A DNA stretch of 64,000 nucleotides, taken from Tricholoma matsutake (lineage: Eukaryota > Basidiomycota > Agaricomycetes > Agaricales > Tricholomataceae). The stretch covers positions 13,330,001 through 13,394,000 of the forward strand of contig AP026539.1 of assembly GCA_026075535.2 (NCBI GenBank). Reading direction: 5' to 3'. The notes under the pieces were generated by a model, which was given only the letters and a program-made list of their open reading frames with translations, was not told where the DNA came from and ran no database searches. Every line of letters begins with the position of its first letter. Positions within the stretch are counted from its first letter, which is position 1. Positions 23,170-33,921 of the stretch are shown one piece after another. The translations under genes were made by a program, and so were the position numbers.

Positions 23170-25539
23170 CCGTTAAACCCGCCGCCTATTTACCACAGGT
23201 TGACCCGCACCCATGCTTTACCCTACTTGTGAATCAGCTTTGTGGGGCATGATACTTCACCAAGCTTGACGTCCACTAGGGTTACAATAATAAAGGAAGG
23301 AGATGAGTGGAAGGCAGCCTTTCATACCAACTACAGTCTTTTTGAACCACTTGTCATGTTCTTTAGTCTCACTAATACCTTTCAGACCATGATGAACAAT
23401 ATCTCTCATGACCTTATACTCGAAGGTGTTGTCTGTGTCTATCTCAATCACATTCTCATCTTTACATGTGACATCAATGAACACCATCAAATCATGCACC
23501 TCATCCTTGAAAGGCTTCAACAGCACAAACTCTACCTTCGACATGACAAGTGCGAGTTTGAGAAGACTAAAATTGAGTACTTGGGTCTGATCATATTGGA
23601 GGGCAATATGGAGATGGATCCTGTTAAGGTAAATGGGGTCATGGTTGGCAAACAAGATGGAGGTACAGTCCTTTTGGGGCTTTATCAACTTTTATCAGCA
23701 TCTTATCAAGGACTTCTCTCACCACACATGACCACTGTTTGATCTCACAGGCAAGGGGATATGGAAATGGGACCATGCAGAACAGGAGGTGTTTGAGAGG
23801 CTTAAAGAGATGGTCACATCTGCTCCCATCCTTACCTTTGCTGATGACTTGTGCCCTTTTGTGTAGAAGCCAACAGTTCTGACTTTGCAATGGGCACTGT
23901 ACTGTCCCAGCAGTCTCTGGAGGACCAGAAGTGGCATCCTGTTGCATTCTACTTGAAAAGCCTTAGGGCTGTGGAGCAGAACTATGAGATCCATGACAAG
24001 GAGATGTTGGTGATAATGTGTGCACTCGAGGAATGGCACCACTTCCTTGAGGGTGCCCAACAAGAATCTTGAGTACTTCATGACAGCCAAGAAATTGAAC
24101 TGTCATCAGGCTCACTGGTCCTTGTATTTGTCCAGGTTTGATTGCTCCTTGCACCACCATCCAGGTTGCAGCATGGGGAAAACTGATGCCCTCTCTCAAC
24201 ATGAAGATCATGGGGATGGGAGTGATGACAATCAAGGCATTGTGCTGTTGCAACCAGACTGTCCATGCATTGGAAGGCATTGTTCCCCAGGGTGAGGAGT
24301 GGGACATCCTACATGACATCCATCAGGCAAACTGTAGCAGTTTACATGAGGATGTTGTCACCTCAGCTGTCAAGGAACTGAGGAAGGGGTCAGCCCTTTC
24401 ACTACATGTGGCAGAGTGGGTTGAGAAGGAGGATCTGCAGTACTTCCAAGATCACATCTATGTTCCCAATGACCAGCACCTTTCACAATGGATCATATAT
24501 CAACACCATGACTCACAGATTGCAGGGCACCCTGGATGCTGGAAGACATTGGAGCTTGTTTCATGGAATTATTGTTGGCCACAGATGTCATGACTCATTG
24601 GTCAGTACTGCCATACTTGCAACCTTTGCTTATGCATCAAGGTTCCTCAATGCAAGCCCATTGGTGAGTTACACCCTCTTCCTGTTCCAGAAAATCATTG
24701 GGATGTTGTGAGAGTAGACTTTGTGGTGGAGTTACCAGAGTTGAGTGGGTTTGATGCAGTAATGTGCACAGTCAACTCAGCGGGAAAACGAGCTCACTTT
24801 ATTCTGACTCACACTACCATTATGGCATTGGGTGCAGCCCAACTCTACCTTCACCATGTGTGGAAGCTACATGGACTTCCTGGTGCCTTCTTTTGCAATT
24901 GAGGACCTCAACTCATTGAAGAGTTCACCTGAGAGCTGTACTGTCTCCTAGGTGGGTTAATCAGGAGCTGGAGCAGTACATCTGCATCTTTGTCAATGAG
25001 CACCAGGATGACTGGGAGGATCTTCTCCCCATGGCCAAGTTTGGATACAACAATCACATTCATGCATCCACTCAGCAAACTCCCTTCCTCCTGGACACTG
25101 GACAACACCCATGCATGGGCTTTGACCCTCGCCAAGCACTATCACAGCTTGAGACAGTGAATGAATTTATGGAGTGGATGAAGGATAGCTTGGAAGAGAC
25201 AAAAATGGCCCTAGTTAAGGCAAAAGATGACATGGCACACCTTTACAACCAATACCACTCACCAACACCCAAGTATAAGGTTGGTGACTGAGTTTACCTT
25301 TCAGTGACATCTCTACCACCTGTCCATCCAAGAAACTTGCCCACCATTTCCTTGGACCATTCCCCATTGTCAAGTGCATTGGAACACATGCATACCACCA
25401 AGTCTACCAGCATCCATGTCCAGACTCCACCCTGTCTTCCACATCATCAAACTGCTGCAAGCACCAGTGGATCCATTCCCAGGATGTTGCTCATGCCCAC
25501 CACCACCACCTACAGTGATTGAAGGGGAACCACAGTATG

Positions 25540-26518
25540 TAGGGAATGTCACAGGTTTGTAAACCTGTGCGGGTAGACACCACGGGTGCATAAGGGTACA
25601 GGTACAGGTTGGGGTTTAGTAACCCTCACCCAACCTGCACCCATGATGTGGGCATGGTGGGTTTTGTACATGAATGTAGGGCTTGGGCCAAATACTAGTA
25701 TAAACTATTAAATAAATTATTTCCCTTTGTTGTTGTTGACATTGTCCTCCCCTCTCCACATTGTTGTCATTGTCAAGTACCCATGATCCACCCTGCGAGC
25801 AGGGGCTCGCAGTGGTGTGGAGTGAGTGATGGGTCGGCTTCATCATCCTGTCATGGTCAGCATGGTCATCAGTTCTAGTTAGTAGTTAAAAAAATCTGTT
25901 AGTAACAAAAAATGAAATAGAAGGAAAAAAACTTACCAACGGCCCAAGAGATGTCATTTGATGTCTCTTGGGCCTCTTTTGTTTGCCTTGCCTCCTCCTC
26001 ATTGTCTCCCCCTCCTCTCCCATCGTTGCATCCTCATTCTGTTTTCATTTGGTTTGGTGGTGGCATTGCTGTTCTCTTGCCATTTTGTAGTTGGACCCAT
26101 TCCCACCCCATGAGCAGTTGCTTTTGGCGGTGGTTTGGGGTACTTTTGTGGTCCTGTAAGTGGCTGCTGTCGTTGTCCTGATTTCATTTCATTGTTATAC
26201 ATCAAAACCTATAAGACATGAAAAATATAAGTTAGTTGAAAAATAAAAAGCAAAGAATATATAAAAAGAAGCTTACCAGGGGCCCAAATGATGATAATGT
26301 CGTTTGGGCCCATTTCTGTGGTTGGTTCTAAGGGTAGGAGGAAGGGAGGAGGTGGTGGCATCATCGTCGAGAGTGGTGGTTGATGTGGTGAGGGTACAAA
26401 TATGTGTAAACATATAAACAATCAATGATCACTTTTAATGTGTTTTGATCCCATATGGGTTTTGATACCCATGGGTTGCCCTGAAAACCCCCAGGGTAGC
26501 CCGTGACATTCCCTAATG
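25540..26518. mobile_element. hAT-like insertion inside the Gypsy relic
   Basis: It interrupts Pol between the integrase tail and the chromodomain. The ends are inverted (TAGGGAATGTCAC... and ...GTGACATTCCCTA), and the flanks carry CAGTATG on both sides (25533-25539 and 26520-26526), a 7-8 base duplication as hAT elements make. No transposase is present. It contains hairpins at 25793-25812, 25941-25974 and 26280-26311. Confidence 0.7.
25941..26311. repeat. Two long hairpins, GGCCCAAGAGA and GGGCCCAAA types
   Basis: At 25941-25974 an 11-base perfect stem closes a 12-base loop. At 26280-26311 a 9-base stem GGGCCCAAA/TTTGGGCCC closes a 14-base loop. Each is preceded by 'ttacca' and A-rich sequence, so the two units look like diverged tandem copies. 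Confidence 0.7.
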
Positions 26519-26752
26519 TCAGTATGCAATTGAATCCATCCTGGATAGCAGGTTGCACTGAGGGAAGCTCCAATATCTGATACATTGGAAGGACTATGAG
26601 TATGAGGAGAACTCATGGGTTGAGGAATCTGACGTAAACCTCAAAGAATTCCACCAATGACACACTTCTGCACCATGCTGCATTCAGGTTATGGACTTTG
26701 ACTGGTCATGATTTTGAATGCATTGGGGCAATGCATATTAGAGAGGGGGTGA

Positions 26753-27490
26753 TGTAAGGGGACTAGGGGGTGGCCCATGTGTTTCTCCTATTTTTTATGT
26801 TCATCCTATATTTTTCCTCACTTCATTTTCTCCTATTCTTCATTTTCTATCATTTTTCCTTATTTTATTACTAATTTCACTTTCTATCACATTTGTGCAT
26901 GTTGACAGTCTTATGTTTCGAGGTAGAGTACCCTTTCTGACATCTACCCCTCAGTATGATGTCATTTGGTGGCCTTGATCTGCCTATCTCTGCCTTTTCT
27001 ATTTTTAGGCTATTATTTGAATTTGCAATCTTCAAATATACTGGGCATTGGCAAAGGGGTCCTTAGAGTTTTCTCTCCAGATTTCCCTTTGCTAGGTGCA
27101 CCTCCACTCCCTGTAATATGTACCATAATTTTAACCCTTTGCTAATCCACTAATTAAGTGGCTTCTAAGGTTGCCCTTATAGAAGCATAGTCATATGCTA
27201 GTTGTGCTTGCTGCCACTTGGGTTGGCTGCTTGCATTGCAAGTTGCAACAAGGGCAGGTCCTATTGGTATTATAATTGTTCAAGGAGGGGGGGGGCTTAT
27301 TATTGAGCATGGTGAGAGTCAAAGAGAGACCTACATGTCCTGTATATTCCTCCTATTGCAAGTAAGTGAGTGTACTATGTTCTATAAGTTCTTTGGGGCA
27401 AAGTCATAGTTCATACATTGCCGATGGAACTGGATGTCACAAAGTTGTGAGTACTGATGGTGCACTGAAAATTTGTGTTTGCATTACTAT
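26753..27490 (+). repeat. Probable 3' LTR of the second Gypsy element
   Basis: A purine tract (AGAGAGGGGGTGA) right after the chromodomain end is followed by TGTAAGGGGAC, a form typical of Gypsy LTR starts. T-rich non-coding sequence follows. The right end near 27490 is a guess, because no partner LTR is in the window. Confidence 0.5.
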
Positions 27491-28015
27491 CTACAACTAT
27501 CCTCAGTGTGATGCCCAGTCAAAAATGGTTCAGACCTGAGCGAGACCAAGCAAGATGTGGCGATGTCATCCCTTTTTAACGATTGGATCTGATCAGTGAC
27601 AAAGGGATGGGAAATTTGACACACTTTACAACATTTTCGCCAGCGCATGCCAGTGCATCTCGAGATCTCACAAGAATTTTTGTAGTTTATGGATGTTCAT
27701 CTATGCTTTGTTCATGGATGTCTGTCATATTGTTTTCTCAGCCAAATTAGAATTTTGATATCTATATCAAGACCAGTTGACATCTATCTATATTCATATC
27801 TATATAATCAATGGGGAGCGAAATGTTGGTCAACGTCATCTATACATTCTTCCCTGCCACTTTCTGTTATTAGAAATATTGAATCCAATGACATCGATTA
27901 GTCTAAGATAAACACATGTTACACACCTTTTTCTCTGCAAGATCCTGGTATGTCTAATGTTTAACAGGATTCAATTAACAAGAATGAGAAAAAATTGTAT
28001 GCAAACTTACCTTTA
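27491..28015. other. No gene seen
   Basis: AT-rich sequence without convincing coding frames or repeats. Confidence 0.5.
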
Positions 28016-28626
28016 ACTCAGAGAGCGGCAGGTTATCAAAATAGTCCTTGAACTCCACAGTTGTGCCATTTGGGTTCTTTTGACACCAGTCTTTGGCACA
28101 CAAGTTCCTGAAGAGCCTGAATGAGTGAAGACAACACAAAAAATAAAATTAGTCCAGACCTGGGTGTCCCTGAAGCACCAGGGTGCATTTTTGCAGTCTT
28201 CTTTGCAGGAGCTACAGGAGGAGCGACAGGCACAATGGTGGGAACCATGTCTGTGACAGATGAGGCATGCAGAACATTATGTATCACAGGCATAGCTGTA
28301 GCCACAGCAGGAGGCACAAAAGGCATGGGTTTGAGATCCAATGGCACAGTAGAGGGAAGGGTAGGTGGTGCATGGGGGCCAGGAATTGGAGAACCTTCAG
28401 TGGGAGTGTTGCCTCCATTGGAAATGGACATGGAACCAGCAGACATGCCTGGAATGGAGGGTGGAGAGATGGATGTGGCAGGACATGGCAGGCTGTCGAT
28501 CATATTGGGAGTACTCAAGTCCAGTGTCAAATCACCTGATTCACCTCCAGCATGGGCTGTTTTGTCCCCAGTGATGACTTCCTGTTGGTCATTTCTCCAA
28601 GTGATTTTTAACTTCGAGTTGGTCAC
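28016..28626 (-). pseudogene. Hypothetical Pro-rich protein exons
   Basis: The main exon is Ser/Pro/Thr-rich (CPATSISPPSIPGMSAG..., PTIVPVAPPVAPAKKTAK). A GTCTGG...TTCAG intron of about 50 bases would join it to NLCAKDWCQKNPNGTTVEF ... YFDNLPLSELK, which looks structured. The nominal start lies inside a dispersed repeat (28571-28708), so the true 5' end seems to have been replaced. No function is recognised. Confidence 0.45.
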
Positions 28627-28708
28627 TTAATGAGATTCTGACTTCGAGTCATCTGGTTTTACATTCATCATTATTTCTTATCTCACAAACTGACTCACTT
28701 TAGCCTTG
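28571..28708. repeat. Dispersed repeat R1, first copy
   Basis: It reads TTCCTGTTGGTCATTTCTCC ... GACTTCGAGTC ... CTCACAAACTGACTCA and recurs at about 29370-29660 and 33319-33477. The family continues on the far side of the MITE (29176-29290, GAGATTTC(A/G)AGTGAGTAAT). It could be an LTR or promoter-like piece; its origin is not clear. Confidence 0.7.
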
Positions 28709-28716
28709 CTTTGCAT

Positions 28717-29167
28717 TAAGGCAAGGCAGGGGTAGAAGTATACCCTTGTGTTTTTGGGCTAAGGGTATGAGGGGTAGGGGTAGGGGTTTGGAAGTTCATA
28801 AGGGTACAGGGGTATGCCAGGGGTATGCTTATGTAAGAATATCATTGATTTTTTCAGCTACAAAGACTCATGCTCAAGATTTTCATCAATTAAATTCAGA
28901 TTTTGAGATTGTCCAACATGATAATGGCTTTCATATGTTAATAAGAGGTATCAATATGTGATATTAATAGTAAATAGAATAGTTATGAACACTTTTCAAA
29001 TGAATTTTGCTCTAAATTGTGCCAAACCCTTGTACCCTTGACAAACCCTCCCATACTCTTGGCAACCCTTATATGTTTCCATACCTTTACCCCTAAGGGT
29101 AGGGTGGTCAGGGGTAGGGGTAAGGGTATGAGATTTGACACCCAGGGGTAACCCCTGCCTTGCCCTA
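28717..29167. mobile_element. hAT-type MITE, 451 bases
   Basis: The terminal inverted repeats TAAGGCAAGGCAGGGGTA and TAGGGCAAGGCAGGGGTT (right end read inward) are flanked by an exact 8-base direct repeat CTTTGCAT at 28709-28716 and 29168-29175. The interior is rich in 'ggggtaggggta' and has no coding frame. It is inserted in repeat R1. Confidence 0.9.
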
Positions 29168-29369
29168 CTTTGCATCATTGGTTTGTTCAGAAGATTTCAA
29201 GTGAGTAATGTGCTGCTTCTCTTTAGCATCTCATCCACTCATTTCTTAGTTATCATTGGATTTTGTGGGTTTAAGGGCTTAGGTTTGCTGTTCATCAATG
29301 ACAGAAACCTGTGAGTATATTTCCATTCAAATTCCTTTGTATCATCTTCCTCCCTCCATAACTTCTGAC

Positions 29370-29660
29370 TTCAAGTCAGTCATGGATTAACAACTTCTGA
29401 CTTCCCATCGGTCATTTCTCCAAGTGATTTTTGACCTCCTGTCGGTCACTTAACCAGATTCTGACTTCGAGTCATTTGGTTTTCTGTTTGTTTTTATTTC
29501 TTGTCTCACAAACTGACTCATTTTAGCATAGATCCTTGTTTCCCTGGATTATGTTATTGAGTTGTGCAGGAGATTTCGAGTGAGTAATACTGTCTTCTCC
29601 TTCCTTTACATCTCATCCAATCACTTTCTCAGTTCTCATTGGATTCATTGCTTGTAGAGC
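29370..29660. repeat. Dispersed repeat R1, second copy
   Basis: Uninterrupted by the MITE. It shows the motif GACTT...GTCGGTCA twice, then CTCACAAACTGACTCA, and ends in CTCATCCAATCA-like sequence shortly before the start codon of the next gene relic. It may act as that gene's upstream region. Confidence 0.65.
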
Positions 29661-29663
29661 ACA

Positions 29664-31688
29664 ATGGCCAGCCAAAGCATTGTTCACATTACGCCCCAAG
29701 TACTGAACTCAGACCACAGTTTGCTCCTCCACAAAAAAAATTATAATCAATGTATGTCAACAGAATTTATGCATTCCCACTATCTCTGACTGGGACTATC
29801 AGGTGAGAGTTTTGAACATGGTGACAGGTGAGTGGGTGCTGTGGTCAGAAACAGCGAATGGTTCATTACCAGCCCAAACATAGAATTTGTTCCCCAGCCC
29901 CCTCTTGGTCGTACCCACAACATGCATATTCGTGCTGATTTCTGATATGGCAATGACAATCCACTTCACTGGCCGCAGCCATGCATTGTCTCTGATTGTC
30001 ATCTAGGTTCAATTGCATTGTGCCCTGGGCCTGACAATGCAATGTCCATTATGTGGTGGGATCCAGAACCCAAGGACTTCATGCCAACCACTGCAACTAC
30101 CATCAGCGGGTTAGGGTTTATTGACAGGAAACACTTCACCTATCTCTCATACATGGTGTCTTCACTGTGTTCTCGTGCAGAAGAATTCATGTCAGCAAAA
30201 ACTTCTGAGAAGAAGAATGAAGCTATACCCTTGTTCTTGACTGTACTTATGCAGGGCATGAAAAGGCTGGAAAATTTGCCCATGAGTCATCATCAGGTGT
30301 TCATGAATGTTTGGTATGTGCAGAGGTGCTATTTGGAGCTCCTTGCTGCACTAGACTACTTGGCAGTGTTCCATCCATGTATGTGTGGTCTTCACCCTGT
30401 TGCGAGCATGGTGGAATTGAGGATGGGGGTCTTCACTTATGATCCTGTTGTAGTCCAAGACTTTCTGTGTGCAGGCCTACCTGTTTGGCTTATCTGTCCA
30501 TATGGTATGCTCTACACTGCAAGGATTTACTCTGTCACCAATGTGTGGCTTCCTGAGGATTACCTTTGTCTTGAAGATACCAGTCCCCCCTTCAAGGCCT
30601 TCTTCTCTGATTAAGTGGACCATCCAAATTGATCCCATGTGTTCCATGCTTCCCTTTGAGCTTTCTTCTCCTACCCCAATCCATTTGATATTGTGGATGA
30701 ACCCTCAGTGGACCAACCATTGTCTTCTAGCTCTATCCAGTCTTCAACTCCAATGGCTAGTCAGACCATGAAAAACAAACCTTCTCAGGGGCAACCATGT
30801 ACATACTTTCTCCACCTTCGCATTCCATTACTAACTGAGTTATCAGATAATCAAAAAACTGGTCAAACTTCAAAACCTTCAGCGGGCTGAAACAAATTCA
30901 TAGAGGAACCAAATCCACTGATACCCCCAGTAATTCATGCATGGCATCATGCATTGGCACAAGTTGATGCCAATCTGGCCAATCAAGTGGGATGTTTCAG
31001 TCATCCAATGGATGTGGGTTATGCATTTCCTCAACCTGGTGTTATCTATGGAGGTCAATCACCAGAACAACAAGCAAAATTACTCCTCAGTTGGCTTCAG
31101 CAATGGCCAGCTCTGATCTACAGGTTGACATCCTCGGAATCATCAGCACAAGTGTTATCAAATCAGAGTTGGCATACAATGCTTACCTATGGTAATACAG
31201 CAATTTCGGATGGGAGTAAGGAGCAGACGAAGAGTGGTCATCGTCATGCAGACATGCACCAGCTGCTCAGGAATTGTCTGGATGAAGCAGGGCTGGAATT
31301 GAGGACAGGGGGTGAGCAAGTTTTCTGGTGTGAACAAGAACTGTTGACAGGAGTGCTACCTTCCTTTGAGGTCTGTCAGGAGATCCTTTGGGAGCTCTAT
31401 GAGCTAAATTTCAGATTCGAATTGCTTGCTCTGCACCACTGAGCACAATTAGTGGTTGACAACTCACTGGAACATCAAGATTGTGTGCTGGCTTGCTTTC
31501 CAGGACATGTCCCACTTCTGGTTGCTGATCTTAGCCTTGCCAATCAAGGATTAGCTGCTCCTTCAACAGCTGAGCAAGCACCTTACCTTCTCGCGTTGAA
31601 GAGGCTGATGAAAGGATGGAAGGGAAACACACCATTGCAAATTGGTTCCATGAAAAACCTGTTGAGAAATACTCTGCAGTTGAACTGA
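29664..31688 (+). pseudogene. Large multi-copy Agaricomycete gene, decayed by TGA stops
   Basis: From ATG at 29664 to 31688 a single frame can be followed through nine in-frame stops. Eight are TGA (29787, 29829, 29943, 30630, 30657, 30888, 31440, 31686) and one is TAA (30612). Segments include SEWFITSPNIEFVPQPPLGR, MSIMWWDPEPKDFM, GLGFIDRKHFTYLSYMVSSL, HHQVFMNVWYVQRCYLELL, VFTYDPVVVQDFLCAGLPVW, and a late LLVADLSLANQGLAAPS ... APYLLALKRLMKGW. A further piece (AKFYSQLFFNFFSCAAIVPH) continues in another frame to about 31790. These segments match my memory of an expanded family in Boletales and Agaricales with no assigned function. Confidence 0.7.
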
Positions 31689-32065
31689 CTAGCAGTGGCA
31701 AAGTTCTATTCACAGTTGTTCTTCAATTTTTTCAGTTGTGCAGCAATAGTCCCTCATCAGTTGCAGGTTCCTTTGTCCAGGCCCTAACATTCATTTGCTA
31801 TGTTCCAATTCCCTGTTTTGTACATCTAACTATTATTTTCATATTGCTGTTTTTGAACATCATCATTGTTGGGTCACTTCACATGTTATAAATAGATCTT
31901 TGGACAATGGCATTACATTGTTTGCTTTAGCCTTCGGGCCACCTCAATAAGTATGGTTCGAGTTGAGTTAGAGTATTTTTGCATTTATTTTTTCATTTGA
32001 ATCTTTACCAGGACCTCTAGACCAACCCGTCTCAAGTTCAACTTATCACCATCCTACTGCACACT

Positions 32066-33900
32066 ATGCCAGTTACTCATGCTGCTGTCGCACTCAATAC
32101 ACCTGTCGATGTTGGGGATACCCATCCTAAGCCTCTTCCGAAATGACAATGGAAGACTGCAAGAGTGAAAGCTAAAACAACAGCCACATTGCCTACTGGT
32201 TCTGGGGATGCGGCTGCTGCAAGTGCACCTCTTTCTCCCAACTCTAATGAGGTCACCTGTGCTGCGCATGCTCAGAATCTTGCTCCTCCTCCTTCATGTC
32301 TTCCTCACAAGGTTTCCACCACTTATAGTGCCCATATTTCAAACCCCAGCAACATTAATTGCCCAGCACTGCGATTACTTGGGCGTGGGGAAAGCGACCC
32401 CAATTTTGATCCCAATGCCGCATTCATTTCCACCTGTGTAAGGTGGGCTTGTGATGATTGTGAGGCTCCCCAAACTCCAGTCCCTGGATTGCCCTTGAAT
32501 ATGGACGTGTCTCCACGCCATCATGTGGCTTGTTCCCCTCCCTGGATGGAGGATGTGCAGAATAACAATAATGAGTCACAATGCAGTGAAACTCCACTGT
32601 ATTTTCCTTCATCTCCCCCTGATGCCAACAATTGTGAGACCCCACGATTATCCCCTTCATCTCCAGCCAACTCCAGAAAATACTCATCTCCAGCCAACTC
32701 CAGCAAACACACCCCCAAATCTCCACTCAGCTCCCCCTCTGGGTCTGATTATTCCAAGAGGAGAAGGGATGATGACCAGATGCATCTGCAGAAAATTCGC
32801 CTTAGAGGACCTCAGGCTGTGACTACAACACAAGAAGAACAAGATGAGGAAGATGATCACATACTTGATCAGGAAGCACCAGTCACACCACCATGGTTCA
32901 CAGCTGCACAGAAGAGGAAAGGAAAGAGGAAAAGAAAGCCATTTACTAGTTGTCATCCATTGAGCTATGATGGGGATGATGCAGGCAATGTCTTGGATCA
33001 CAACACTAGTGAACAACAACTGTTCAGATCAGGCCCCATTCAAGCAGCCACTAAAGCTCAAGTGATTGAGGCCCAGAAAATTTACCATGAGACAGTGGCG
33101 GCAATTGCATGTGAAGAGTGGAAGCCTGTTGATCTGTTGTTCAACATTGTTGGTGAAAACATAGTGAAGCCTCATTGCATCAACATATGGAATGCCTTCC
33201 AGTCATGGTATCCTGAGGATGGCAAAATTGAATGTGAAGATGATAGTATGCATGATTTTTTTTCATTTTTGCTCAGACTTCTAACCTTACTGTAGTGTCT
33301 AGTGCAGATTACACCAGCTTCCTGTTGGTCATTTCTCCAAGTGATTTTTGACTTCGAGTCAGTCACTTAATGAGATTCTGACTTCGAGTCATCTGGTTTT
33401 ATATTCATCATTATTTCTTATCTCACAAACTGACTCACTTTAGCCTTGCTTGGCATTAAGGCAAGGCAGGGGTAGGATCATGAAGAGTACAACAAGAAGC
33501 TTGTTGAGCTTGGCAATGAGGCTGATGACCCAGCAGCTAGACAGCTCCATTTCAAGGTACAGCTCGACTGGTACAAATCAAAAATGCAAGATTTCATCTA
33601 CTTGAAGAAGAACGATGGTAACTTCGATGCTGTGGTAGCCAATATTGTGGACAAGTTTGATCATTTGGTGAGTTCTCATTCATTTTGTTGAACATGTCTT
33701 GAACAGTCTGCGACAGGGTCTGATTGCATGGGAGCAGTACAGTGTTCATTGCTTTGGGTTTATCATCGACCCCAGCCATGATTTGAGAGGTTGTACATCC
33801 AGCATGGTGTGGGGTAGTGGGCCGCTGTACAAGGAGTTGTGGAATACATACGATTTGACAGTCATGAAACAGCTAAGTGATTATGAAGGGATGTTCAAGT
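32066..33900 (+). pseudogene. Companion multi-copy fungal gene, interrupted
   Basis: It starts ATG at 32066 (PVTHAAVALNTPVDVGD), with TGA at 32144, then is open to 33295. It is Ser/Pro-rich with a basic stretch (QKRKGKRKRKPF), then ATKAQVIEAQKIYHETVAAI and CINIWNAFQSWYPEDGK. The frame resumes at 33478 with EEYNKKLVELGNEADDPAAR and VQLDWYKSKMQDFIYLKKND. A GTGAGT...AACAG intron (33667-33705) leads to QGLIAWEQYSVHCFGFIIDP. The gap 33296-33477 is filled by repeat R1. Such genes usually lie beside the preceding family in mushroom genomes; the function is unknown. Confidence 0.6.
33319..33477. repeat. Dispersed repeat R1, third copy, with MITE stub
   Basis: It is near identical to 28571-28735 and includes the first 19 or so bases of the hAT MITE (TTAAGGCAAGGCAGGGGTAGG), where it stops and the host gene frame resumes. 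The copy therefore descends from the MITE-containing version. Confidence 0.75.
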
Positions 33901-33921
33901 AAGCCATGCTAGCTTCCATTT

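Larger units (their letters stand above)
23171..26752 (+). pseudogene. Second Ty3/Gypsy Pol with chromodomain, relic
   Basis: The plus strand carries, in order: reverse transcriptase from a truncated start (YFTKLDVH, then VCVYLNHILIFT where Y-x-D-D is expected, so the catalytic pair is lost); RNase H (HPVAFYLKSL...YEIHDKEML); an integrase zinc/core relic (SQIAGHPGCWKTLELVSWNY; VWKLHGLPGAFFCN; FGYNNHIHASTQQTPFLLD); the integrase C-terminal part to 25540; then, beyond an insertion, a chromodomain (SILDSRLH, LQYLIHWKDYEYEENSWVEE) at about 26525-26660. Stops abound and several are TGA for CGA (for example 26559). The 5' half is missing where the first Gypsy element's LTR abuts. Confidence 0.8.

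Noticed and set aside
28571..28708. Repeat R1 as a tRNA-derived SINE
   Set aside because: The repeated GACTTCGAGTC resembles a B-box only loosely; no A-box at the right distance and no poly(A) tail.
32424..33019. Minus-strand open frames opposite the Ser/Pro-rich gene
   Set aside because: Composition-driven antisense frames of a gene with a better-supported plus-strand frame.
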